From Variovorax sp. WS11 (GTDB taxonomy: Bacteria; Pseudomonadota; Gammaproteobacteria; Burkholderiales; Burkholderiaceae_C), in NCBI RefSeq assembly GCF_010499245.1, contig NZ_JAAGOW010000005.1, positions 496,001 through 560,000 on the forward strand: a stretch of DNA of 64,000 nt, in the 5' to 3' direction. Position 1 is the stretch's first letter. Every line of letters starts with the position of its first letter. Below the pieces are notes generated by a model, which saw only the letters and a list, made by a program, of their open reading frames with translations, was not told the origin of the DNA and made no database searches. Shown piece by piece: positions 16,818-25,769 of this stretch. The translations under genes were made by a program, and so were the position numbers.

Positions 16818-18434
16818 ATGAACGCCATCCCGCAGTTTCCACGCCCGGTCAATGAGCCGGAGTTCAACTACCAGGCCGAGCCCGAGGGCCGCGCGGTGCT
16901 GGAGAGTCACCTGCGCAGCACCGATGTGGTGGACATCCCCGCCGTGATCGGCGGCGAAAAGATCTATTCCGGCGACGTGGAGGAAGTGCGGGCGCCGCAC
17001 GACACCCGCCGGCTCCTGGCCCGCATCCATCGGCCGAACGAGCAGCAGGTGCGCGGCGCCATTCAGAATTCGCTGGCCGCTGCGCGCGAGTGGACCGCCC
17101 TGCCCTTCGACAAGCGCGCCTCGGTGTTCCTGCGCGCCGCCGAGATCGTGGCCCAGCTTCGCCGCCACGAAATCACGGCCGCCACCATGCTGGGGCAGAG
17201 CAAGACGCTGGATCAGGCCGAACCCGATGCGGCCGGCGAGCTGATCGACTTCATGCGCTTCAACGTGTACGAGGCGCAGCAGATTCATGCCCAGCAGCCG
17301 CTCACCGTGCAAGGCGCGATGAATCGCACGGACTGGCGACCGCTGGAGGGCTTCGTCTACGCCGTCAGCCCGTTCAACTTCACGGCCATCGGCGCCAACC
17401 TGGCCTGCGGGCCGGCCCTGATGGGCAACGTGTGCCTGTGGAAGCCTTCGCAGAAATCGGCGCTCGCCAACTACCGCTTCTTCGAGATCCTGGAGCAGGC
17501 AGGGCTGCCGCCGGGCGTGATCAACTTCATCCCTGCCGATCCCGCCATGGCCACGCGCGTCGCCCTCGACTCGCCCGACTTCGCAGGCCTGCACTTCACC
17601 GGGTCGTCGCAGATCTTCAAGTCGCTGTGGCGCTCGATCGGCGAGAACGTCGACCGCTACCGCGGCCTGCCCCGCATCGTGGGTGAAACCGGCGGCAAGG
17701 ACTTCGTGCTCGCTCACCCTTCGGCCGACGCCGACGCCGTGACCACGGCGCTGATCCGCGGTGCCTTCGAGTACCAGGGCCAGAAGTGCAGCGCGGCCTC
17801 GCGGGCCTACGTTCCGAGGAGCCTGTGGCCCGCGGTGAAGTCCGCGCTGCAGGAACAGCTTCCGCAGCTGCGGGTGGGTGACGTCGCGCAGCGCGAGACC
17901 TTCATGGGCGCCGTGATCGACGGTGTTTCGCATGGCCGCCTGAACGCGCGCATCCAGGCGGCGCGGGACGACGGCCAGGCGGCGAGCATCGTCTCCGGCG
18001 GCCGCACGTGGACGGAGCCCGGCTGGTTCGTGGAACCGACGGTGATCGAGGTGACCGACCCGCGCCACGCGCTGATGCGCGATGAACTCTTCGGCCCCGT
18101 GCTCACGGTCTTCGTCTACGAGGACAAGGCGTGGGAGGACACGCTGAAGCTGGTCGACGACACCAGCGCCTACGCGCTCACCGGCTCGATCTTCTGCGTC
18201 GACCGCCAGGCCTTGATGCAGGCTGAAACGGCACTGGCGAATGCCGCCGGCAACCTGTACATCAACACCAAGCCCACCGGTGCCGTCGTTGGCCAGCAGC
18301 CCTTCGGCGGCTCCCGCGCCAGCGGCACCAACGACAAGGCCGGCTCCTGGATGAACCTGCTGCGCTGGACCTCGCCGCGGGTGATCAAGGAGTCCTACCT
18401 GCCCCAGGGCCGCTGGCAATTCACGGGTAACTGA
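16818..18434 (+). CDS. pruA: L-glutamate gamma-semialdehyde (P5C) dehydrogenase
   Basis: This 538-residue aldehyde dehydrogenase belongs to the monofunctional P5C dehydrogenase group resembling eukaryotic ALDH4A1. Marks are the N-terminal PVNEPEFNYQ segment, AVSPFNFTAIG near 180, the general-base glutamate in VGETGGKDF near 292 and the catalytic cysteine in GQKCSAASRAY near 326. The C-terminus carries PFGGSRASGTND. It oxidises glutamate semialdehyde/P5C to glutamate with NAD+. A second P5C dehydrogenase domain lies in PutA 18 kb away, so this copy probably serves another P5C-forming route (ornithine, arginine or hydroxyproline). A short palindrome ATCCTTAGGAT sits at 16729 in its upstream region. 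An EamA exporter follows after four bases. Confidence 0.93.
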   Translation: MNAIPQFPRPVNEPEFNYQAEPEGRAVLESHLRSTDVVDIPAVIGGEKIYSGDVEEVRAPHDTRRLLARIHRPNEQQVRGAIQNSLAAAREWTALPFDKRASVFLRAAEIVAQLRRHEITAATMLGQSKTLDQAEPDAAGELIDFMRFNVYEAQQIHAQQPLTVQGAMNRTDWRPLEGFVYAVSPFNFTAIGANLACGPALMGNVCLWKPSQKSALANYRFFEILEQAGLPPGVINFIPADPAMATRVALDSPDFAGLHFTGSSQIFKSLWRSIGENVDRYRGLPRIVGETGGKDFVLAHPSADADAVTTALIRGAFEYQGQKCSAASRAYVPRSLWPAVKSALQEQLPQLRVGDVAQRETFMGAVIDGVSHGRLNARIQAARDDGQAASIVSGGRTWTEPGWFVEPTVIEVTDPRHALMRDELFGPVLTVFVYEDKAWEDTLKLVDDTSAYALTGSIFCVDRQALMQAETALANAAGNLYINTKPTGAVVGQQPFGGSRASGTNDKAGSWMNLLRWTSPRVIKESYLPQGRWQFTGN

Positions 18435-18438
18435 GCGC

Positions 18439-19350
18439 GTGTTCTCGCGAAGCGGCCTGGCCCGTGTGCTGGACCCGCGGCTGTCAGGCGGCCGCGAGCT
18501 CAGTCCTGGCGCACGCGCGCTGCTTTGGATGGCGGCCTCCGGCGCGCTCTTCAGTCTGCTGAACGCGCTGCTGCGCGGCATGTCGCTGCGCATGAGTCCC
18601 TTCCAGACGCTCACGCTGGTCTACGCCAGCACGCTGGTGCTGATACTGCCGCTCGCGCTGCGCAGCGGCGCGGCGCGCTTTCGGCCCCGCCAGCCCGGCG
18701 GCCTGCTGGTGCGCGGTGTGGTGCACTGGGTGGGCATGTGCCTGTGGCTGGTGGCGGTGTCGGGGATCACGCTCGCCGAGACCACCGCGATCGGCTTCAC
18801 CACGCCGCTGTTCATCATGGTCGGTGCCGCACTGCTGCTGAAGGAACCATTCCGATGGGAACGGGCCGTCGCGACGGTGGCAGGCTTCGGCGGCGTCCTG
18901 GTGGTGGTCAGCCCCCGGCTGACGAGCGTCGGGGGCGGACACTCCCTCATGATGCTGGGTTCGGCCGCCGTGTTCGCGGCCTCCTTTCTCCTGAGCAAGC
19001 GGCTCACGCGGCACGATGCGCCGCTGGTGATCGTCCTCTGGCAATCGGTCATCGTGACGCTTTTCAGCCTGCCGCTCGCCTGGGCGTACTGGAGCTCGCC
19101 GACGGCGGGAGACCTCTGGACGGCGCTGCTCTGCGGCCTGCTCACCGCTATCGGCAACTATTGCCTGACCCGCGCTTTCGTCACCGCGGATATCTCGGCA
19201 TCGCAACCTGCCAAGTTCCTCGATCTGGTCTGGGCCTGCCTGCTCGGCTGGTTGATGTTCGGGGATCTTCCTGATGGCGCCACCCTGGCCGGCGGCTTCG
19301 TGATCCTCATCGCCACCATGTGGGTGGCGCGACGCGAAGCCGGTCGCTGA
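18439..19350 (+). CDS. EamA/DMT-family transporter
   Basis: This 303-residue integral membrane protein has about ten hydrophobic segments arranged as two EamA repeats (about 25-155 and 170-300), the usual plan of drug/metabolite transporters. It begins at GTG 18439, four bases after the P5C dehydrogenase stop, so translation is probably coupled. Family members export or import metabolites; pairing with a glutamate-semialdehyde dehydrogenase suggests an amino acid or derivative, but direction and substrate are unknown. It converges on the hydroxy-acid oxidase gene with a single base between the stop codons. Confidence 0.9.
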   Translation: MFSRSGLARVLDPRLSGGRELSPGARALLWMAASGALFSLLNALLRGMSLRMSPFQTLTLVYASTLVLILPLALRSGAARFRPRQPGGLLVRGVVHWVGMCLWLVAVSGITLAETTAIGFTTPLFIMVGAALLLKEPFRWERAVATVAGFGGVLVVVSPRLTSVGGGHSLMMLGSAAVFAASFLLSKRLTRHDAPLVIVLWQSVIVTLFSLPLAWAYWSSPTAGDLWTALLCGLLTAIGNYCLTRAFVTADISASQPAKFLDLVWACLLGWLMFGDLPDGATLAGGFVILIATMWVARREAGR

Positions 19351-19351
19351 G

Positions 19352-20518
19352 TCAGAGCTTCGCCAGGCGCTCGCGCCAAGTCGCGCGCAGCGCCTCGCGG
19401 CCCAGCGCTGCGACCCGTGGCCGGCCCAGCAGGCGCAGCGTGATCTCGAGCTCCCGCCGCAGGATCGCCAGCACCGCGTCGACGCCCCGCTCACCGTCGA
19501 CCGCCAGGCCGTAGAGAGGCGCCCGTCCCAACAGGACGGCGTCTGCACCGAGCGCCACGGCCTTGGCGATGTCGCTGCCGCGCCGAACACCGCCATCGAT
19601 CAGCAGCGCCATGCGGCCATGCAGCGCATCGGTCACTTCCGGCAGCAACTCCATTGCGCTGGGAACGTCCTCCAGCTGCCGGCCTCCGTGGTTGGAGAGC
19701 ACCACGCCGTCCGCGCCATGCGCGTGGGCCCGCCTCGCATCCGCCAGGCTGCAGACGCCCTTCACGAGCACCGGACCGTTCCAGTGCCTGCGCACCCAGG
19801 CGAGGTCGGCCCAGGTCAGCTTCATGTTCATCTGCTGGTTCATGGCGGCCGCCTGGACGTCGAGATCGGGCTGCGCGTCGGCGCAGGCGGCCAGGTTCAC
19901 CATCTGCGGCATGCCATGCCTGCCGGTCTGCAGGCACCAGCGCGGATGCGACAGCACGTCCCAGAGCAGCTGCGGCGTCCAGCGCAGCGGCAGCATGAAG
20001 CCGTTGCGGCGGTAATGGTCGCGAGTGCCGGCCACGGGCGTGTCCACCGTCAGCAGCAAGGCCGAGAAGCCGAGCTCCCTGGCCTGCGCCATCAGGCGCT
20101 GCGCGATCCGGCGGTCGTTCTGCACATAGAGCTGCAGCCACAAGGGCCCGTCGGTGGCGGCGCGGACGCTCGCGATCGCCGACGTCGAAGCCGTCGACAG
20201 GACGAAGGGCACGCCCGCGCGACCGGCGGCCGCCGCGAGCATCTCCTCGGCGCGATGGCGGTACAGCCCGTTCAGTCCCGTGGGGCCCACGGCAAGGGGC
20301 ATCGCGAGCGGCTCGCCGAGCACCGAAGCGCGCGTGTCCACCTGCGCCACGTCGACCAGCGCCTGCGGTTCGAGGTCGATTCGCTGGAAGGCCAGCGTGT
20401 TGCGCGCCAGCGTGCGCCCATCCTCGGCGCCGCCTTCGAGGTAGTCGAAGGCGAAGCGCGGCAGGATGGCACGTGCCGCTGCCCGGTAGTCGCCGACGGC
20501 CGCCAGGGGGAGCCGCAC
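19352..20518 (-). CDS. FMN-dependent alpha-hydroxy-acid oxidase/dehydrogenase (LldD/GOX family)
   Basis: The 388-residue protein has the FMN TIM-barrel fold: FDYLEGGAED near residue 25, VGPTGLNGLYR near 80, LYVQND near 130, the active-site SNHGGRQ near 285 and the FMN-phosphate loop IDGGVRRGSDIAKAVALGADAV near 315. It oxidises an L-2-hydroxy acid such as lactate, glycolate or mandelate. I place the start at GTG 20518, just after the preceding gene's stop; a far upstream extension would lie wholly inside the GlcD-like gene. It is the last gene of a nine-gene operon. Its partner at 20521 handles D-2-hydroxy acids, so both enantiomers of one substrate may be used. Confidence 0.9.
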   Translation of the reverse strand: MRLPLAAVGDYRAAARAILPRFAFDYLEGGAEDGRTLARNTLAFQRIDLEPQALVDVAQVDTRASVLGEPLAMPLAVGPTGLNGLYRHRAEEMLAAAAGRAGVPFVLSTASTSAIASVRAATDGPLWLQLYVQNDRRIAQRLMAQARELGFSALLLTVDTPVAGTRDHYRRNGFMLPLRWTPQLLWDVLSHPRWCLQTGRHGMPQMVNLAACADAQPDLDVQAAAMNQQMNMKLTWADLAWVRRHWNGPVLVKGVCSLADARRAHAHGADGVVLSNHGGRQLEDVPSAMELLPEVTDALHGRMALLIDGGVRRGSDIAKAVALGADAVLLGRAPLYGLAVDGERGVDAVLAILRRELEITLRLLGRPRVAALGREALRATWRERLAKL

Positions 20519-20520
20519 CG

Positions 20521-21951
20521 CTATTGCGCGCGAGGCGGCAGCACCCGGCCGGGGTTCATGATGCCGCGCGGGTCGAGCAGCTGCTTCACCTGCTGCATGA
20601 GGTCCAGCTCGACCGGATCCTTGTACCGCCGCATCTCGTCCAGGTGCAGGCTGCCGATGCCATGCTCCGCGCTGAAGGTGCCGCCCATGGCGATCGCGAT
20701 GTCGTAGAGCGCATGCGCCAGGCGCAGCTGGCAGGCGGGCTTGTCGGCGGTGTTGCGCCAGGCCTCGTGCGTCAGCATGCCGATGTAGTGCAGGTTGCCG
20801 TCGCCGATGTGGCCGACCACCACCACTTCGACGCCGGGAAAGTCGCGTTGAAGCATCGCCCCGGCCCGCTCGATGAAGTCGGGAATCCGGTACACGGGCA
20901 CGGCGATGTCGTGGGTGAGCCCCATGCCCTCGCGCTTGTTGGCCTCCGTCACGCTGTGGCGCAGATGCCAGAGCTTTTCGCGCTGCTTCTCGTTGGCGGC
21001 GACGACCGCATCGAGCACGATGCCCTCGGTCATCGCGTCTTCCACGCAGGCATTCAGTTGCTCCGTCAAGGCGGCCGGCGGCGCCGAGGACGTCAACTCC
21101 ACGAGGAGTTGCCATTGCCCTTTCTCGCCCAGCGGGCAATGGCTGCCGGGAATGTGCCGCAGCACGATCTCGAGCTCGGACCGGGACATCATCTCCAGCG
21201 CGACCAGCTCGCCCGGAAACTGCTTCTGCAGCTTCTCCCCCAGTGCCACGGCCTGCTCCACGTCATTGAGCGCGAAGAACGAGGTCAGCGTGGTCGGCGC
21301 CAGCGGGAACAGCTTGAGGGCCGCGGCCGTGACGACGGCCAAGGTGCCTTCGGAGCCGATGAACAGGTTCTTGAGGTCGTAGCCGCTGTTGTCCTTGCGC
21401 AAGGTGCGCAGCCCGTTCCAGATGCGGCCGTCGGGCAGCACCGCCTCGAGCCCGAGCACCAGGTCGCGCGTGTTGCCGTAGCGGACCACCGAGGTGCCGC
21501 CGGCATTCGTGGCGATGTTGCCGCCGATCTGGCACGAGCCTTCAGCGCCCAGGCTGAGCGGAAAGTAGCGCTCCGCCGCCCGGGCCGCCTCTTGCACCGC
21601 AGCCAGGACGCAGCCGGCCTCGACGATCATCGAGTTGTTGCGCGCGTTGACGTCGCGCACCCGGTTCATGCGCTCCAGGCTCAGGACGATCCCGCGTCCA
21701 TCTTCCGAGGGGACGGATCCGCCGCACACGCTGGTGTTGCCGCCCTGGGGAAACACGGGAACACCGAGTTCGCCGCAAAGGCGCAGCACGGAGGCCACTT
21801 CCTGCGTGGTCTTCGGCATGACCACGCAGCGCGCGGTACCCCGATGCCGGTCGCGCCAGTCGCTCAGGTAGCGGGCCTGGTCGGTGCCTGACGTGAGCAC
21901 GGCGCCGGCGCCCAGCATCTCGGTCAGCCGGGCCGTAACTTGGTCTTCCAT
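20521..21951 (-). CDS. FAD-binding D-2-hydroxy-acid oxidase (GlcD/D-LDH family)
   Basis: This 476-residue protein has a PCMH-type FAD-binding domain (about 35-215: FPQGGNTSVCGG near 67, GGNIATNAGGTSVVRYGNTRD near 142) and the C-terminal FAD-oxidase domain (about 225-470) with the metal-binding histidines in GHIGDGNLHY near 370 and the SAEHGIGS motif near 420. It oxidises D-lactate, D-glycolate or D-2-hydroxyglutarate-type acids. It lies between the ABC ATPase gene and the L-specific oxidase gene in one operon. No GlcE/GlcF subunits adjoin it, so it probably acts alone or through electron transfer flavoprotein; etfBA genes lie 10 kb away. Confidence 0.92.
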   Translation of the reverse strand: MEDQVTARLTEMLGAGAVLTSGTDQARYLSDWRDRHRGTARCVVMPKTTQEVASVLRLCGELGVPVFPQGGNTSVCGGSVPSEDGRGIVLSLERMNRVRDVNARNNSMIVEAGCVLAAVQEAARAAERYFPLSLGAEGSCQIGGNIATNAGGTSVVRYGNTRDLVLGLEAVLPDGRIWNGLRTLRKDNSGYDLKNLFIGSEGTLAVVTAAALKLFPLAPTTLTSFFALNDVEQAVALGEKLQKQFPGELVALEMMSRSELEIVLRHIPGSHCPLGEKGQWQLLVELTSSAPPAALTEQLNACVEDAMTEGIVLDAVVAANEKQREKLWHLRHSVTEANKREGMGLTHDIAVPVYRIPDFIERAGAMLQRDFPGVEVVVVGHIGDGNLHYIGMLTHEAWRNTADKPACQLRLAHALYDIAIAMGGTFSAEHGIGSLHLDEMRRYKDPVELDLMQQVKQLLDPRGIMNPGRVLPPRAQ

Positions 21952-21960
21952 GCGTGCGTC

Positions 21961-23139
21961 TCAGTTCAGGACGATTGAATTGGATGGGCTCCACGCGAGC
22001 CGCACCTTCTCGCCCGGCTGGATCGCCGCGTCGTTGCGCGCCGAGATGCGGGTGGCCAGCAGGCGCTCCGCGCCCGCCACCGCCTCGACGCGCGTGCGCC
22101 CGCCCACGAAGGAGAGTCCGGCCACCGTGGCCTCGACCACGTTGTCGTCGCTCGCGGCCTCGCCGGGATGCAGCAGGCGGACGTTCTCCGGCCGGACCAG
22201 CACCTCGACCTGCGCGCCCGGATGCGCATGGCGGCTTTGCACCCGCAGCAGCGTGCCGGCCTTCGTCTTCAGCACACCGGCTTCCAGCAGGGTGCCCGCC
22301 AGGATGTTCGACTCGCCGACGAAATCGGCCACGAAGCGATTGGCCGGATCGAAATAGAGCTCCGACGGTGTCCCGAGCTGCTCGATGCGGCCCTGGTTCA
22401 TCAGGCACACCTTGTCGGACAGGTTCAGCGCCTCCTCCTGGTCGTGCGTCACGTAGATCAGGGTCGTGCCGATGTCCCGGTGAAGGCTCTTGATCTCGCC
22501 CTGCAGCTGGTCGCGCAGCTTCTTGTCCAGCGCACCCAGCGGTTCGTCCATCAGGATGATGGACGGCGAGTACACCAGGCAGCGCGCAATCGACACGCGC
22601 TGCTGCTGGCCGCCCGAAAGCTCCTTGGGCTTGCGCTGCGCGAAGCCCGACAGGCCCACCTTCTCCAGCGTCGCCATCACCTGCGTGCGGATCGCATCGG
22701 CCTTCCAATTGCGGATCTTCAGCGGAAAGGCGACGTTCTCGTAAACGCTCATGTGGGGCATGAGCGCGTAGTTCTGGAACACCATCCCGAGGCCACGCTC
22801 GCGCGGCGGCTTCTGCGTGACGTCCTCGCCATCCAGGAACACGCGGCCGGAGCTCGGAGGGGTCGAGCCGGCGATGATGTTCAGGATCGTGCTCTTGCCC
22901 GAGCCGCTGGGGCCCAGCAGGGTGAGGAACTCGCCGCGCCGCACGTTGAGCTCGGTCGGCTGCAGCACCGTGGTGCCGCCGTAGGCCTTGCTGACCCCTT
23001 CGAAACGAACAGCGATGTCGCCGGCCTTGCTCATCTTGCTCAGCACCTCGAGTTCGTGGATGTCGCGCGGGGCGCCGGCCTGGGAAGGCACCGCCGGGGC
23101 CGCTTCGAAAAGAATGGTTCCTGCCTGGGACATGATCAT
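21961..23139 (-). CDS. ABC transporter ATP-binding protein (PotA-like)
   Basis: The 392-residue ATPase has Walker A GPSGSGKST near residue 75, the Q-loop in MVFQNYALMPH, signature LSGGQQQR near 173, Walker B IILMDEPLGALD near 193 and the switch His in VTHDQEEA near 227. A C-terminal TOBE/OB regulatory region (about 300-390) is typical of PotA/FbpC-type importers. The ATG at 23139 overlaps the CoA-ligase stop as ATGA. This gives an unusual leader of about 45 residues before the ATPase fold; an internal ATG at 23034 would remove most of it. It powers the permeases at 25766 and 26629. Confidence 0.94.
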   Translation of the reverse strand: MIMSQAGTILFEAAPAVPSQAGAPRDIHELEVLSKMSKAGDIAVRFEGVSKAYGGTTVLQPTELNVRRGEFLTLLGPSGSGKSTILNIIAGSTPPSSGRVFLDGEDVTQKPPRERGLGMVFQNYALMPHMSVYENVAFPLKIRNWKADAIRTQVMATLEKVGLSGFAQRKPKELSGGQQQRVSIARCLVYSPSIILMDEPLGALDKKLRDQLQGEIKSLHRDIGTTLIYVTHDQEEALNLSDKVCLMNQGRIEQLGTPSELYFDPANRFVADFVGESNILAGTLLEAGVLKTKAGTLLRVQSRHAHPGAQVEVLVRPENVRLLHPGEAASDDNVVEATVAGLSFVGGRTRVEAVAGAERLLATRISARNDAAIQPGEKVRLAWSPSNSIVLN

Positions 23140-24695
23140 TTTCCCCTGTCCCAGCAGTCGTCGATGGAGCGTGCCAGGAATTGTTTCTGGATGCGTTCGG
23201 TGGGCGTCTTCTGGAAGCGATCCACGAACGCGACGAAGCGAGGCAGCTGGAAGGCCGCCATGCGGGGCTCGGCCCAGGCGATCAACCGCTCCGGCGTGAG
23301 ATCCGGATGACGCGGCTTGACGAACAGCTTGAGGTCCTCGTCGGCAAACTCGTTGCGCACGCCGACCAGTGCGCATTCCTCGACCTCGGGATGCTGGTTG
23401 AAGACGCGCTCCACCTCCCAGGCCGAGACGTTCTCGCCCCGGCGCCGCAGGCTGTCCTTCTTGCGGCCGATGAAATGGAAGTGACCTTCCTCGTCCTGCC
23501 GCGCGAGATCGCCCGTGTACAGCCAGCCCTCGCGCAGCGCGCCTGCGGTCGCCTCGGGATTGTCGTAGTACGCCTGCACCAGCACGCCGGGCTCCTTGCC
23601 GCGCACGCGGATCTCCCCGACTTCGCCGGCGGGCAGCTTCCTGCCGGCATCGTCCACCAGCTCGACGTCGAAGTACGGAACCGCCGTGCCGACGGAGCCC
23701 AGCTTTCCTTGCGGATTGATGGTGCTGAAGCTGGAGGTCTCGGTCATGCCATAGCCCTCGTGGATGCGTACGCCGAAGCGCTCCTCGAAGGGGCGCCACA
23801 CCTCCAGCGGGCACCCGCCGCCCCAGGCGATCTTCACGCCGTGGTCGCGGTCCAGCGGCGACGGCGGCTGCTTCATCAGGAGCTGCAGCACGCCGCCCAC
23901 GAAGTGGATATGGGTGACACCATTCGCGCGCGCCTCCTCCCACAGGCGGGACGCGCTGAAGCGAGGCACCATCACCAGCGTGACCGGCACCATCAGCGCC
24001 AGCACCAGCACCTCGGTGCCGAACACGTGGTAGATCGGGTCCCAGAAATGCAGCACGCTGCCGGGCTCGATACGGCCGATCCAGGTGGAGCCCAGCGCCG
24101 CCGCACGCAACATCCGGTCCGGCATGATCACGCCCTTGGCGGCACCAGTGGTGCCCGAGGTGTAGAGGATCTGCCGCAAGGTGCTGTCGGACTGCGGCAC
24201 CGCAGGCGCCGGCGCACGCTGCGGGCCGCCATACAGCGCGGACTGCGCCAAGGCGGACTGCGATTCGTCCGGCTTACGCCAGAACACCCTCATGGCGCCT
24301 CCGCGCTCCGCGAGCGCCTCCGAAAGCACCGGCGCATACGCCTCGTCGGCGATCAGCAGTTCGGGATGGGCATGCGCGAAGATGTGCGACAGGCCGATGC
24401 CCTTCAGCGCGGTGTTGATGGGGATCTGCACCGCTGCGAGCTGCATCAGGGCGAAGAAGGTGACGATGTGGTCGAGGTGGTGCGAGAGCATCACTGCCAC
24501 GTGCATGCCGGGGCGCACGCCCTCCTCGTAGAGAACGGCGCTCGCCTGGTCCACCCGCCGCACCAGGTCGGCATAGCTGAGCTCGACACCATCGACGCGG
24601 CAATAGACGTGCGCCGGGTTGTTCGACGCGCACTCGGCCAGCAGCTTCGGAACGTTGTCCTCGGCCGAAAAGAAGTGGGGCGCCTGCCGCACCAT
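23136..24695 (-). CDS. Acyl-CoA ligase (AMP-binding, CaiC-like)
   Basis: The 519-residue adenylate-forming enzyme has the P-loop-like TSGTTGAAKGV near residue 175, GYGMTETS near 300, YTGDLARQDEEG near 395 and GRKKDSLRRRGENVSAWEVE near 412. The C-terminal catalytic lysine is in ERIQKQF near 500. It activates a carboxylic acid as the CoA thioester with ATP; the closest familiar types are crotonobetaine/carnitine and fatty-acid ligases. It sits inside an ABC-importer operon, between an unrecognised protein and the ATPase, so its substrate is probably the imported compound or a product of it. The substrate cannot be read from sequence. Confidence 0.93.
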   Translation of the reverse strand: MVRQAPHFFSAEDNVPKLLAECASNNPAHVYCRVDGVELSYADLVRRVDQASAVLYEEGVRPGMHVAVMLSHHLDHIVTFFALMQLAAVQIPINTALKGIGLSHIFAHAHPELLIADEAYAPVLSEALAERGGAMRVFWRKPDESQSALAQSALYGGPQRAPAPAVPQSDSTLRQILYTSGTTGAAKGVIMPDRMLRAAALGSTWIGRIEPGSVLHFWDPIYHVFGTEVLVLALMVPVTLVMVPRFSASRLWEEARANGVTHIHFVGGVLQLLMKQPPSPLDRDHGVKIAWGGGCPLEVWRPFEERFGVRIHEGYGMTETSSFSTINPQGKLGSVGTAVPYFDVELVDDAGRKLPAGEVGEIRVRGKEPGVLVQAYYDNPEATAGALREGWLYTGDLARQDEEGHFHFIGRKKDSLRRRGENVSAWEVERVFNQHPEVEECALVGVRNEFADEDLKLFVKPRHPDLTPERLIAWAEPRMAAFQLPRFVAFVDRFQKTPTERIQKQFLARSIDDCWDRGK

Positions 24696-24698
24696 CGC

Positions 24699-25769
24699 TC
24701 AGGCCATCCAGCGCTGATGGTCCTGGAAAGTCCAGGTTTCGGCCCGCGAACCCGCATCGAAGGCGCGGCGCGCCGTGAAGCGGCCGCTGATGACGCGGGT
24801 GGCCATCTCGAAGAAGGCGAACAGCGCGGAACGCATGTCCTCGGTCGCCACCGTCTCGAAGGGCGCGAAGGAGCGGAACTGAAGGTCCGTCACCGTGTCC
24901 GATCTCTTCACCAGCTCGACTTCGTTGCGGAAGGCGGCGAGGACCTCGGCGGCCAGCCGGGCAGCCGCGTGCGCGCTGCATTCGGTCGCTCCCACCTGCT
25001 TGGTGAGCTGCCCGGTGTACTGCACCGCGAGGAAGCGCATGGCCATGCGCACCAGGTGCGCGGCGGTCTGCTCGCCGAAGTGGCGCACCACCATCTCGAT
25101 CGCATGCGCAGCGTAGTCGGCGGCGTAGTTGTGGCTGCCCTTCAGGATGCGGGCCTCCGGCCACTGCTGCGGATCGAGGCGCGGCGCCTTCGCGGGGTCG
25201 AACTCCGGGCTGGTCGCCACCGGCAGGATCTTCATCCGCTCCGACGGTGCGAGCTCGTGGTCGTATTCCTCGAAGTAGCCCTCGTCGTAGGGATGGCCTT
25301 CCGCCACGAACTTGGTCGCCACCCAGCCCAGGCGCGGGCAGCCGAGGAGTTCGCCGTTGCGCGGATGCCAGGTGGAGAGGATGGTGCGGCGCACCGAGCT
25401 GGGCACGGCCAGCGCCGCGATGCCGGGGAAGCTGCCCCAGGGCGGCATGTAGCGGATCCACGCCTTCCGGGGCGACTCCTGGATGAACTGCATCGTCAGT
25501 CCGCCGATCGAGTTGCTGAAGTAGTGGTACTTCGCGGCGGCGATGGCCGGCGGATCGTTCTCGATGCCGAGCTTCACCAGCGCATCGCGAAAACGGATGG
25601 TCTGTTCGGCCGACATGAGCGAGGTCCACACGTCGTTGAGCGCCTTCTCTCCCTTCTCGCGGTACAGCGTGGCGGTCACGCCGCTGACCACGAGCCAGCC
25701 GAAGGTGGTGGACAGGGCAACGCGCTTGCGCAGCGCGTCGAGATCTTCGATGGGAGCGTGGTGGGTCAT
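24699..25769 (-). CDS. Conserved protein of unknown function in ABC/CoA-ligase operon
   Basis: I do not recognise a family for this 356-residue protein. It begins MTHHAPIEDLD, its ATG overlaps the permease stop (ATGA), and the CoA-ligase ATG follows three bases after its own stop, so it is clearly translated within the operon. No signal peptide is seen; one short hydrophobic stretch lies near residues 20-32 (FGWLVVSGVTATL). Aromatic and charged clusters such as AAKYHYFSNSIGG near 75, YMPPWGS near 105 and FEEYDHELAPSERM near 165 suggest an enzyme with a buried pocket. The second half is helical. An amide/thiazoline-hydrolase-like fold is one possibility, held weakly. Confidence 0.85.
   Translation of the reverse strand: MTHHAPIEDLDALRKRVALSTTFGWLVVSGVTATLYREKGEKALNDVWTSLMSAEQTIRFRDALVKLGIENDPPAIAAAKYHYFSNSIGGLTMQFIQESPRKAWIRYMPPWGSFPGIAALAVPSSVRRTILSTWHPRNGELLGCPRLGWVATKFVAEGHPYDEGYFEEYDHELAPSERMKILPVATSPEFDPAKAPRLDPQQWPEARILKGSHNYAADYAAHAIEMVVRHFGEQTAAHLVRMAMRFLAVQYTGQLTKQVGATECSAHAAARLAAEVLAAFRNEVELVKRSDTVTDLQFRSFAPFETVATEDMRSALFAFFEMATRVISGRFTARRAFDAGSRAETWTFQDHQRWMA

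Noticed and set aside
16803..18614. A 603-codon minus-strand open frame opposite the P5C dehydrogenase gene
   Set aside because: The plus-strand product is an unmistakable aldehyde dehydrogenase; the minus-strand product is low-complexity.
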